37,300 nucleotides of DNA. Origin: an uncultured Prevotellaceae bacterium (GTDB lineage Bacteria > Bacteroidota > Bacteroidia > Bacteroidales > Bacteroidaceae). Position 1 is the stretch's first letter. Each line of letters opens with the position of its first letter. Where the stretch lies: assembly GCA_946402905.1 (NCBI GenBank), contig CAMIYC010000033.1, positions 1 to 37,300 of the forward strand, in the 5' to 3' direction. Of this stretch, positions 1 through 7,467 are shown piece by piece. The notes beneath the pieces are model-generated. The model did not search any database. It was not told the origin of the DNA and saw nothing but the letters and a program-made list of their open reading frames with translations. The translations under genes were made by a program, and so were the position numbers.

Positions 1-302
1 GCTCGGGGTAAAGCTGACAACCTGATTTGAGTGCATATTATCTAACTTTTAGGTTCATAAGAAACATTCACATGACATCTATACTACAACAAGGACACCC
101 TAATTCTTGATATATAAATCATAGATAAACAAAATATTGGACTCCCTATTTCTGAGGTTGCGATGCAATCGGCATGAAAAGTAAAATTTATAATTAATAA
201 TTATCAACTAAAATAAATCAAAATAGTTAAAAACACTAAATTAGGCCGAAAAAATTAACAATTATATGTTAACTATTTAAATATTCCCTTATCTTTGCCA
301 TT
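1..302. other. AT-rich intergenic region at left edge
   Basis: This stretch holds no convincing complete gene. Frame 1 is open from the edge to a TGA at 28-30 and could be the last nine codons of an upstream gene, but that is too short to identify. The rest is very AT-rich. An inverted repeat TTAACA-6-TGTTAA (255-272) lies just upstream of the rprX promoter. Confidence 0.6.
290..297 (+). promoter_or_regulatory. Candidate promoter of rprX-like gene
   Basis: TATCTTTG matches the Bacteroidota -7 element TAnnTTTG. It ends only five bases before the ATG at 303, so transcription should begin at or within a few bases of the start codon, giving a leaderless or nearly leaderless mRNA. No clear -33 TTTG is seen; an AT-rich inverted repeat occupies that region. 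Confidence 0.55.
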
Positions 303-1862
303 ATGAAAAAGAAAACCATTTGGACCATATCGGCTATCATGGGGCTGTCGTTTCTCGCCCTGCTCTTCTTGCAGATCAAATACATCGATGAGATGGTGCG
401 CATGAAGAAAGAGCAGTTTGACGAGTCGGTCAACCGTTCGCTTTATCAGGCATCGAGAAATCTTGAGCTCAATGAGACCTTGCGCTATCTGGAGAAGGAT
501 ATCAGTGCTGCCAGCCGTAAAGGCATTGTCCACGACTCGATGTTTATCAGCGCCCTCGGGCGCGACACCATGCTGAGTCGCACCCACCAATACACCACGA
601 TGGGCGATGATGGCACTATCTACTCCACCTTTGAGATGAAGACCTCCAAGGTGAAACCTTCGTCGGTGCCCAAGGTGCTGATCGTGCGCAATGACAAGAG
701 CACGCTCTCCCAGACCAACAAGTCGATGCAGGAAATCGTGCGCAACCGCTATGTCTATCAGAAAGCCTTGCTCGACCGGGTGGTGATGAACATCCTCTAC
801 AGCGCTTCGGACAAACCGCTGCATGAGCGTGTCAATTTCAAGCTGCTTGACCACGATCTCAAGGTGGAGTTGCAAAATAATGGCATCAACATACCCTATC
901 ATTTCACGGTGTCGACCAGTGACGGGCGTGAGGTATACCGTTGTCCTGACTATAGCGAGGAGGGTGAGGAATACACCTATGAGCAGGAACTGTATCGCAA
1001 CGATCCCGTGAGCCAGACCGGTTTTGTGCGCATCCACTTCCCTGAGATGAACAAGTATATCTTCTCCAGTATCCGTTTCATGATACCAGCCATCGTGTTC
1101 ACGGTCATCCTGCTCATCACCTTCATTTTCACCATTGTCGTGGTGTTCAGGCAGAAACGCTATTCGGAGATCAAAAACGACTTCATCAACAACATGACCC
1201 ATGAACTCAAAACACCGATCTCAAGCATCTCGCTGGCCGCACAGATGCTCAACGACAACTCGCTGAAGAAGAGTCCGGAGATGATGAAGCATCTGGGACA
1301 TGCCATCCAGGATGAGACCAAGCGCCTGAGGTTCCTGGTCGAGAAAGTGCTGCAGATGTCGATGTTCGACAAGCAGGACTCCATCTTTAAGAAAAAAGAA
1401 CTCGACCTGAACGAGATGGTGGAGAACGTCTCCAATACGTTCACGCTGCGTGTGGAGCATACCGGTGGCAAGATCATGGTGGATATCGAGGCGATAGACT
1501 CCAAGATATATGTAGACGAGATACACTTCACCAATGTCATCTTCAATCTGCTCGACAACGCCATCAAATACCGCAAGCCCGACCAGCCTGTCAACTTGCT
1601 CATCAAGACCTGGAACGACGATGAGCATCTCTATATGTCAATCAAGGACGACGGCATCGGCATCAAAAAAGACAACCTGAAGAAAATCTTCGAAAAATTC
1701 TACAGGGTACACACAGGCAATGTGCACAACGTGAAGGGGTTCGGCCTCGGTCTGGCCTATGTCAAGAAAATCGTCGACTTGCACAAAGGCGACATCAAGG
1801 TAGACAGTGAATATGGAAAGGGTACCACATTCACGATACAACTGCCGGTGATAAAAGATTGA
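303..1862 (+). CDS. rprX: Sensor histidine kinase, RprX-like
   Basis: This 519-residue inner-membrane sensor kinase should autophosphorylate and pass phosphate to the response regulator encoded next to it. Two membrane helices (about 6-26 and 258-282) enclose a periplasmic sensor region of roughly 230 residues with no recognised fold. The kinase core follows: H-box with phospho-acceptor H300 in MTHELKTP, N-box around N419 (NLLDNAIKY), G1 box DDGIGI (449-454), F-box FEKFYRV, and G2 box GFGLGL (479-484). All catalytic boxes are intact. No HAMP or PAS domain is evident between the second helix and the H-box. The regulator gene starts 72 bp downstream in the same direction. Organisation and sequence fit the Bacteroides RprX/RprY pair; the signal sensed is unknown. 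Confidence 0.88.
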   Translation: MKKKTIWTISAIMGLSFLALLFLQIKYIDEMVRMKKEQFDESVNRSLYQASRNLELNETLRYLEKDISAASRKGIVHDSMFISALGRDTMLSRTHQYTTMGDDGTIYSTFEMKTSKVKPSSVPKVLIVRNDKSTLSQTNKSMQEIVRNRYVYQKALLDRVVMNILYSASDKPLHERVNFKLLDHDLKVELQNNGINIPYHFTVSTSDGREVYRCPDYSEEGEEYTYEQELYRNDPVSQTGFVRIHFPEMNKYIFSSIRFMIPAIVFTVILLITFIFTIVVVFRQKRYSEIKNDFINNMTHELKTPISSISLAAQMLNDNSLKKSPEMMKHLGHAIQDETKRLRFLVEKVLQMSMFDKQDSIFKKKELDLNEMVENVSNTFTLRVEHTGGKIMVDIEAIDSKIYVDEIHFTNVIFNLLDNAIKYRKPDQPVNLLIKTWNDDEHLYMSIKDDGIGIKKDNLKKIFEKFYRVHTGNVHNVKGFGLGLAYVKKIVDLHKGDIKVDSEYGKGTTFTIQLPVIKD

Positions 1863-1934
1863 AGATCAATGTAGGAAAACTGAAAGGTTATAAATGAGAT
1901 AAGATAATTATTGTACAATCAAAAAAAGATAACT

Positions 1935-2633
1935 ATGGAAGAAAAATTGAAAATTCTATTGTGCGAGGATGAGGAGAACCTCGGTATGCTTCTCCGTGAG
2001 TATCTGCAGGCCAAAGGATATGTAGCTGAATTGTGCCTCGACGGCGAGGCCGGATATAAGGAGTTTCTGAAAAACAAATACGACATCTGTGTGCTCGACG
2101 TGATGATGCCCAAAAAAGACGGATTCACACTGGCTCAGGAAATCCGTCAGGCCAATGCGGAGATTCCTATCATCTTCCTTACAGCCAAACAACTGAAAGA
2201 TGATATCCTCGAGGGTTTCAAGATTGGCGCCGACGACTATATCACCAAGCCCTTCTCCATGGAGGAGCTGGTGCTCCGCATCGAGGCCATCCTGCGACGG
2301 GTGCGCGGCAAGAAGAATAAGGAGTCTACACTCTACAATATCGGAAAGTTTGTCTTCGATACCCAGAAACAGCTGTTGGCTATCGGAGAGAAGCAGACCA
2401 AGCTCACCACCAAGGAGAATGAGCTCCTGGCTTTGCTCTGCTCACATGCCAACGAGATACTGCAGCGTGACTTCGCACTCAAGACCATCTGGATAGACGA
2501 CAATTATTTCAATGCGCGCTCTATGGATGTGTATATCACCAAACTGCGCAAGCATCTCAAGGATGATCCGCAGATAGAGATCATCAATATCCATGGCAAA
2601 GGCTATAAACTCATCACTCCTGAGGAAGACTAA
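1935..2633 (+). CDS. rprY: OmpR-family response regulator, RprY-like
   Basis: This 232-residue DNA-binding response regulator is the expected partner of the kinase upstream. The receiver domain (about 6-120) has the acidic pair E11/D12, phospho-acceptor D55 in VLDVMMP, T83 and K105 (TKPF), all as in active receivers. The C-terminal half (about 135-230) is a winged helix of the OmpR/PhoB type, ending in the usual GKGYKL segment. The start chosen is the ATG at 1935, which gives the typical MEEKLKILL opening; a TTG eight codons earlier is in frame but less likely. In Bacteroides, RprY has been linked to redox and metabolic genes, but targets here cannot be read from the sequence. Confidence 0.88.
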   Translation: MEEKLKILLCEDEENLGMLLREYLQAKGYVAELCLDGEAGYKEFLKNKYDICVLDVMMPKKDGFTLAQEIRQANAEIPIIFLTAKQLKDDILEGFKIGADDYITKPFSMEELVLRIEAILRRVRGKKNKESTLYNIGKFVFDTQKQLLAIGEKQTKLTTKENELLALLCSHANEILQRDFALKTIWIDDNYFNARSMDVYITKLRKHLKDDPQIEIINIHGKGYKLITPEED

Positions 2634-2717
2634 AGTCCAGAGTGAGCCAGAGGGGTTGGGGGTATTCTGACTGGGCAGGATACATGGACGGCTCGGAATG
2701 CACCGAACCCCTCAAAA

Positions 2718-2897
2718 TCAATACTTGCCGTTGCGCTTGGTGAGCACGACGTGCAAGACGATGCCCGCGATGATGAGCAAAAGGCATAATGCTGAAAATA
2801 CATTATGCGTGGTCCAGTGGGCGAAAAATCCGACGGCCAGAAGAGCCGTGGACAGAAACACCAGCACAATACCACTGAATGGGGGAATTTTCTTCAT
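2718..2897 (-). CDS. Small two-helix membrane protein, unknown function
   Basis: Translation of the minus strand gives 59 residues beginning MKKIPPFSG and ending TKRNGKY. Two hydrophobic segments (about 8-27 and 33-52) are separated by a short polar turn with a Trp and two Thr, and the C-terminus is basic, which is the pattern of a small inner-membrane hairpin protein. It lies alone on the minus strand between rprY and rpsF, in a gap otherwise without a gene. Codon use looks like that of its neighbours, and the ATG is preceded by an A/T-rich tract as is usual in this phylum. The product is not recognised. It is probably real because the hydrophobic pattern and KR-rich ends are coherent over the whole frame. 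Confidence 0.6.
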   Translation of the reverse strand: MKKIPPFSGIVLVFLSTALLAVGFFAHWTTHNVFSALCLLLIIAGIVLHVVLTKRNGKY

Positions 2898-2944
2898 CTT
2901 TTCCTAAAAAATTGCAAAATATGGTGCAAAGATAACACAAATAT

Positions 2945-2975
2945 TTTGGCGGGTGAAGAAAAAGCAGTACCTTTG
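2945..2975 (+). promoter_or_regulatory. Promoter of the S6-S18-L9 operon
   Basis: TTTG at 2945-2948 and TACCTTTG at 2968-2975 are separated by 19 bp, a good match to the Bacteroidota -33/-7 promoter. It would produce a leader of about 35-40 nt before rpsF. Confidence 0.65.
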
Positions 2976-3018
2976 CACCGCATTTTTGCAAAACAACATT
3001 TTTTAATAATTTTTTAGT

Positions 3019-3363
3019 ATGAATCAATACGAAACCGTTTTCATTTTGACTCCCGTTTTGTCTGATGAACAGATGAAGGAAACGGTCGCTAAATTCAAGA
3101 AAATCCTTACTGACAAGGGTGCTGAAATCGTGAATGAAGAGACCTGGGGACTGAAGAAGATGGCTTATGCTATTCAGAAGAAATCCACAGGCTTCTACTG
3201 TCTGCTGGAGTTCAAGGCTGAGCCAGAAGTGATTAAGACCCTCGAGACCGGCTACCGCCGCGACGAGCGCGTGATCCGCTTTATGACTGTGAAACTCGAC
3301 AAGTATGCCGCACAGTATGCTGAGAAGAGACGTATTAAATTAGGTAAAAAAGAGGAGGCTTAA
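3019..3363 (+). CDS. rpsF: 30S ribosomal protein S6
   Basis: A 114-residue protein of the small ribosomal subunit that binds 16S rRNA together with S18. The opening [12 protein letters not shown], the central [10 protein letters not shown] segment and the C-terminal RDERVIRFM strand are typical of S6, and the length is normal. It is the first gene of a three-gene operon, three bases ahead of rpsR, so S6 and S18, which contact each other in the 30S platform, are made together. Confidence 0.96.
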   Translation: MNQYETVFILTPVLSDEQMKETVAKFKKILTDKGAEIVNEETWGLKKMAYAIQKKSTGFYCLLEFKAEPEVIKTLETGYRRDERVIRFMTVKLDKYAAQYAEKRRIKLGKKEEA

Positions 3364-3366
3364 ACT

Positions 3367-3636
3367 ATGGCACAGAATGATACAGAGATCCGTTATCTGA
3401 CCCCGCCGTCAGTTGACACGAAGAAAAAGAAATACTGCCGTTTCAAGAAGAGTGGTATTAAGTATATCGACTATAAGGATCCCGAGTTCCTCAAGAAGTT
3501 CCTCAACGAGCAGGGCAAGATCCTTCCCCGCCGCATCACCGGCACCTCTCTGAAGTATCAGCGCCGCGTGGCTACCGCTATCAAGCGTGCCCGTCAGATC
3601 GCATTGCTTCCATACGTAACCGATTTGATGAAATAA
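3367..3636 (+). CDS. rpsR: 30S ribosomal protein S18
   Basis: An 89-residue small-subunit protein, the structural partner of S6. It contains the family hallmarks: the basic [18 protein letters not shown] segment, [14 protein letters not shown], and the helix [16 protein letters not shown]. The single Cys in KKYCRF replaces the CxxC type, so this is a zinc-free form. It begins three bases after rpsF and is followed 18 bases later by rplI. Confidence 0.96.
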   Translation: MAQNDTEIRYLTPPSVDTKKKKYCRFKKSGIKYIDYKDPEFLKKFLNEQGKILPRRITGTSLKYQRRVATAIKRARQIALLPYVTDLMK

Positions 3637-3654
3637 AATAGAGGAGGATACAGA

Positions 3655-4203
3655 ATGGAAATTATACTGAAACAAGATATTATCGGACTGGGATACAAGA
3701 ATGAGATAGTGGATGTGAAGCCGGGCTATGGCCGCAACTATCTGATCCCAAAGAAACTTGGTGTCATCGCTACTCCATCTGCCAAGAAGATGCTCGCTGA
3801 GACACTGCGTCAGCAGGCTCACAAGATCGAGGTGCAGAAGGCTGCCGCACAGAAGCGCGCCGACCAGTTGAAAGACGTGGTGGTGGAAGTGGCTGCAAAA
3901 GTGAGCTCCACAGGTCAGCTCTATGGCTCGGTCAATGCTGCCATCGTGGCTGCTGAGCTCGAGAAGAAAGGCATCGAGATCGACCGCAAGATCATCACCA
4001 TGCGTGATATCAAGACAGTGGGTGAATTTGAGGCTACCGTACATTTCTACAAGGATGTAGAGGTGAAGGTGCCTGTGAAAGTGGTGGCTGAGAATGCTCC
4101 CAAAGAGGCTGCTCCCGCCGTGGAGGAAACCCCTGCAGCTGAAGAGGCTCCTGTCGTGGAGGCTCCCGTGGCTGAGGAGGAAGAGGCTCCCGCAGCAGAG
4201 TAA
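3655..4203 (+). CDS. rplI: 50S ribosomal protein L9 with acidic tail
   Basis: L9 binds 23S rRNA near the L1 stalk and helps keep the reading frame. The N-terminal domain (MEIILKQDIIGLGYKNEIVDVKPGYGRNYLIP) and the long connecting helix (about 40-75) are canonical, followed by the C-terminal domain to about residue 145. The protein is 182 residues, about 30 longer than usual; the extra tail is a low-complexity Ala/Glu/Pro/Val repeat (about 145-182) and strongly acidic. Such tails occur in some Bacteroidota L9 proteins; its role is unknown. A terminator follows directly. Confidence 0.95.
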   Translation: MEIILKQDIIGLGYKNEIVDVKPGYGRNYLIPKKLGVIATPSAKKMLAETLRQQAHKIEVQKAAAQKRADQLKDVVVEVAAKVSSTGQLYGSVNAAIVAAELEKKGIEIDRKIITMRDIKTVGEFEATVHFYKDVEVKVPVKVVAENAPKEAAPAVEETPAAEEAPVVEAPVAEEEEAPAAE

Positions 4204-4228
4204 TCAATACGAGAAAATCATATTTGTG

Positions 4229-4259
4229 AAGGCATGTCGACCCGTCGGCATGCCTTTTT
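4229..4259 (+). terminator. Intrinsic terminator after rplI
   Basis: AAGGCATG (4229-4236) pairs with CATGCCTT (4249-4256), with a further CGAC/GTCG inner stem, followed by a T-run at 4255-4259. It closes the S6-S18-L9 operon. Confidence 0.8.
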
Positions 4260-4280
4260 GTTGTGCTTGGGGGCATAAAA

Positions 4281-4312
4281 TTTGCCAGAGTGCAAAATTT
4301 GTTGTAATTTTG
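4281..4312 (+). promoter_or_regulatory. Promoter upstream of fabD
   Basis: TTTG at 4281-4284 and TAATTTTG at 4305-4312 are 20 bp apart, matching the phylum consensus. The leader to the fabD ATG would be about 80 nt. Confidence 0.6.
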
Positions 4313-4400
4313 CAATTTGTATTAAATACTCAAATATCATTAGTTTATTGCCTCGCATCCCTCAAAGGGGGCGCGGGCAGAGTCATTTTAAAGTAAAAAG

Positions 4401-5288
4401 ATGAAAGCATTTGTTTTTCCCGGACAGGGAGCCCAGTTTGTGGGCATGGGTAAAGATCTCTATGAGAACAACCCGATGGCCAAAGAACTTTTTGAGAAAG
4501 CCAACGATATCCTCGGCTACAGAATCACGGACATCATGTTTGAAGGCACCGACGAAGACCTCCGACAGACCAAGGTCACTCAGCCTGCCGTGTTCCTCCA
4601 TAGCGTGATCAGCGCCTTTTGCATGGGCGATGACTTCCAGCCGGAGATGACAGCCGGACACTCCCTGGGCGAGTTCTCTGCATTGGTGGCTGCCGGTGCG
4701 CTGAGCTTCGAAGATGGACTGCGCTTGGTATATGCCCGTGCGATGGCCATGCAGAAAGCCTGTGAGGCCGCACCCTCTACGATGGCTGCCATCATAGGTA
4801 TCGCCGACGAGAAGGTGGAGGAGATCTGCGCCGGTATCAACAAAGACGGACACGTGGTGGTGCCCGCCAATTTCAACTGCCCCGGACAGCTGGTGATCTC
4901 TGGCAATGTCGAGGCCATCAACGAAGCCTGTGCCGCCCTGAAAGCAGCCGGTGCCAAGCGTGCCCTGCCGCTGAAGGTGGGTGGTGCTTTCCACTCTCCG
5001 CTTATGCAGCCAGCCAAAGACGAGCTGCAGCAGGCCATTGAGGCCACGGAGATCAAGGCCCCGAAGTGCCCGGTCTACCAGAATGTCGACGGCAAACCCC
5101 ATACTGACCCTGTCGAGATCAAAGCCAACCTGATCGCTCAGCTCACCAGCAGCGTGAGATGGACCCAGTGTGTGCAGAATATGATCGCCGACGGTGCCAC
5201 CGACTTCACAGAGTGTGGTCCCGGCAAGGCCCTCCAGGGCATGATCGCTCGCATCAGTAAGGAAGTCACCGCACACGGAATAGAATGA
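4401..5288 (+). CDS. fabD: Malonyl-CoA:ACP transacylase
   Basis: FabD moves malonyl from CoA to acyl carrier protein, the entry step for fatty-acid elongation in the cytoplasm. The 295-residue protein opens with FPGQGAQ, has the nucleophile S88 in GHSLGEF, and H198 in GGAFHSPLM, giving the Ser-His pair. Length and motifs are normal. Its TGA overlaps the ATG of the next gene by four bases (ATGA), so the GH13 enzyme downstream is probably translated by coupling. No other fab genes are near. Confidence 0.95.
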   Translation: MKAFVFPGQGAQFVGMGKDLYENNPMAKELFEKANDILGYRITDIMFEGTDEDLRQTKVTQPAVFLHSVISAFCMGDDFQPEMTAGHSLGEFSALVAAGALSFEDGLRLVYARAMAMQKACEAAPSTMAAIIGIADEKVEEICAGINKDGHVVVPANFNCPGQLVISGNVEAINEACAALKAAGAKRALPLKVGGAFHSPLMQPAKDELQQAIEATEIKAPKCPVYQNVDGKPHTDPVEIKANLIAQLTSSVRWTQCVQNMIADGATDFTECGPGKALQGMIARISKEVTAHGIE

Positions 5289-6955
5289 AACAACGACCTG
5301 TCATCTATCAGGTGTTCACGCGGTTGTTTGGCAACACCAACACCGCCCGGAAGGTGAATGGCACGATAGAGGAAAACGGCTGTGGCAAGATGCAGGATAT
5401 CGATACTGGAGTCCTGCGGAGCCTCCGCGACATGGGCATCACCCATGTATGGTATACTGGTGTGATACGTCATGCCACCACCACCGACTACACTTCGTGG
5501 CGCATACCGTCGCAGACACCTATGGTGGTGAAGGGAAAGGCCGGCTCGCCTTATGCTATCACCGACTATTACGACATCGACCCCGACCTGGCCCAGGACG
5601 TCGACCGGCGCATGGATGAGTTCATGAGCCTGGTGCGGCGCACCCATGAGGCCGGGATGAAGGTCGTGATCGACTTCGTGCCCAATCATGTGGCACGTGA
5701 GTACCACTCGGTCTGCAAGCCCGAGATGGTCAGGGATTTAGGTGAGACCGACGACGCTACGCTCCATTTCTCCACCAGGAATAATTTCTATTATTGCTGG
5801 GGACAGCCGCTCGATGTCTCCTGTCTGCCGCAGCCTGAGGAGGGTATGCCGAGGTATGAGGAATGTCCGGCACGCGCCACCGGCAACGATCATTTCGACT
5901 GCCGGCCCGGGCGTGATGACTGGTATGAGACCGTGAAACTCAACTATGGCATCGACTATTGTGATGCTGGCGGACGGTCGGAACATTTCGACCCGATACC
6001 CGACACCTGGAGCAAGATGACCGATATCCTCATGTTCTGGGCTTCGAAGGGTGTCGACGCTTTCCGCTGTGACATGGCCGAGATGGTGCCGGCCGCTTTT
6101 TGGGCCTGGGCCACAGACAAGGTGAAATTCGCCTATCCACATATACAGTTTATCGGCGAGGTCTACGACCCTGCACAGTACCGCCGGTATATCGGGGCAG
6201 GGTTTGACCTGCTCTACGACAAGGTGGGCATGTACGACTGTCTGCGAGATGTCATCTCAGGCCGTCGGCCCGCTGCCGATATCACACGTCAGTGGCAAGC
6301 CTGCGACGATATACTCGGACATACGCTCTATTTCCTGGAAAATCACGACGAACAGCGCATCGCCAGCGACTTCTTCGCCGGCGACCCACGTAAGGCTGTT
6401 CCCGGTATGATGGTCTGCGCATGGCTCCATCCCAATGCTGTCATGGTCTATGCCGGTCAGGAGTTGGGCGAGCGTGGCATGGACCAGGAGGGCTTCTCAG
6501 GCCGTGACGGACGTACCACCATTTTCGACTATTGGTCGGTCGACACTCTCGTGAGAGGGTATTATGACCGGCGGCGCTTGAAGAAGACGGAACGTGCGCT
6601 TCGCGACAGCTACGCCAGGATACTGCGGATGGCCAATGAGGTACCGGCACTGAGAGAGGGATTGTTCTACGACTTAATGTATGTCAACGCACCTCTCGCT
6701 GCAAGACAGTATGCCTTCCTGCGTAAAGCAGGTAAGCACACGGCGCTGGTCGTGATCAATTTCGATCCTGATGCCATTCGGACTGAGGTGGTCATACCGC
6801 GTCACGCCTTTGAGTTCCTCCAGTTGACGGAGGGGCAGCATGTCGCCACTGACTTGCTCTCCGGGCAGCGTCTTGAGCTCGGCTTGAAAGCCGACACCGG
6901 CATCAGCCTCGATGTGCCGGGATATGGAGCCGTGGTGCTTTCCTTTACCGCTTGA
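5285..6955 (+). CDS. Cytosolic GH13 alpha-amylase-family enzyme
   Basis: A 556-residue glycoside hydrolase family 13 enzyme acting on alpha-glucans or related alpha-glucosides. The four conserved regions are present: DFVPNH (130-135), GVDAFRCD with nucleophile D263, FIGEVYD with acid/base E292, and FLENHDE with D355. There is no signal peptide or carbohydrate-binding module, so it should act in the cytoplasm on stored glycogen or imported maltodextrins. The C-terminal part (about 470-556) looks like the usual beta-sandwich domain C. It overlaps fabD by four bases. The exact substrate and the choice between hydrolase and transferase cannot be told from motifs alone. Confidence 0.88.
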   Translation: MKQRPVIYQVFTRLFGNTNTARKVNGTIEENGCGKMQDIDTGVLRSLRDMGITHVWYTGVIRHATTTDYTSWRIPSQTPMVVKGKAGSPYAITDYYDIDPDLAQDVDRRMDEFMSLVRRTHEAGMKVVIDFVPNHVAREYHSVCKPEMVRDLGETDDATLHFSTRNNFYYCWGQPLDVSCLPQPEEGMPRYEECPARATGNDHFDCRPGRDDWYETVKLNYGIDYCDAGGRSEHFDPIPDTWSKMTDILMFWASKGVDAFRCDMAEMVPAAFWAWATDKVKFAYPHIQFIGEVYDPAQYRRYIGAGFDLLYDKVGMYDCLRDVISGRRPAADITRQWQACDDILGHTLYFLENHDEQRIASDFFAGDPRKAVPGMMVCAWLHPNAVMVYAGQELGERGMDQEGFSGRDGRTTIFDYWSVDTLVRGYYDRRRLKKTERALRDSYARILRMANEVPALREGLFYDLMYVNAPLAARQYAFLRKAGKHTALVVINFDPDAIRTEVVIPRHAFEFLQLTEGQHVATDLLSGQRLELGLKADTGISLDVPGYGAVVLSFTA

Positions 6956-6980
6956 TTATTTAGATAGAATACACCTTAAT

Positions 6981-7445
6981 ATGGATCCGATTCTCAACGA
7001 ACACAACAAGGATGAGTTTCCACCCGCACACACCGCGGAGCATCTGCTCAACCAGACGATGATGCGCATGTTTGGATGCGCACGCTCCAATAATGCACAT
7101 ATAGAGCGTAAGAAAAGCAAGATCACGTATATCCTCGACTCCAAACCCGACCGTAAGGCGGAGCGTGAGATAGAACGGACGATGAATGAGCTGATAGAGG
7201 AAGACCTGCCCGTCAGTTTCGAGTTCGTCGACCGTGATCATATTCCCGATGAGGTAAGCCTCGACCGCTTGCCCGACGATGCCTCTGAAATGATACGCTT
7301 GGTGCGTATCGGCGACTATGACGTGTGTCCGTGTATCGGAAAGCATGTGAGGTCTACTTCTCAGATCGGTCGTTTCGAGATCCTTGGCACCAACTGGGAT
7401 GAGCATGCACGGTCGTTCAGAATCAGGTATAAAGTGGTGCAGTAA
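6981..7445 (+). CDS. Free-standing AlaX-like tRNA-editing protein
   Basis: A 154-residue protein resembling the second additional domain of alanyl- and threonyl-tRNA synthetases, which hydrolyses mischarged tRNA. The zinc-site pattern is visible: HTAEH (H17, H21) near the N-terminus and CIGKH (C118, H122) near the C-terminus. The aminoacylation domains are absent. The ATG at 6981 is chosen because it directly precedes the conserved region; a longer frame would run into the GH13 gene. It sits 25 bp after the GH13 stop and 22 bp before the C10 protease, so is probably cotranscribed. A trans-editing role, for instance against seryl-tRNA(Ala), is inferred from the family. Confidence 0.78.
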   Translation: MDPILNEHNKDEFPPAHTAEHLLNQTMMRMFGCARSNNAHIERKKSKITYILDSKPDRKAEREIERTMNELIEEDLPVSFEFVDRDHIPDEVSLDRLPDDASEMIRLVRIGDYDVCPCIGKHVRSTSQIGRFEILGTNWDEHARSFRIRYKVVQ

Positions 7446-7467
7446 ATTAAAGACGAACCCCAGGAAG

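Noticed and set aside
1..30. C-terminal end of an upstream gene
   Set aside because: Nine open codons before a TGA are too few to support or name a gene.
4383..5276. Long minus-strand reading frame opposite fabD
   Set aside because: It lies exactly opposite fabD, is His/Gly/Leu-rich and has no domain logic; it arises from the codon bias of fabD.
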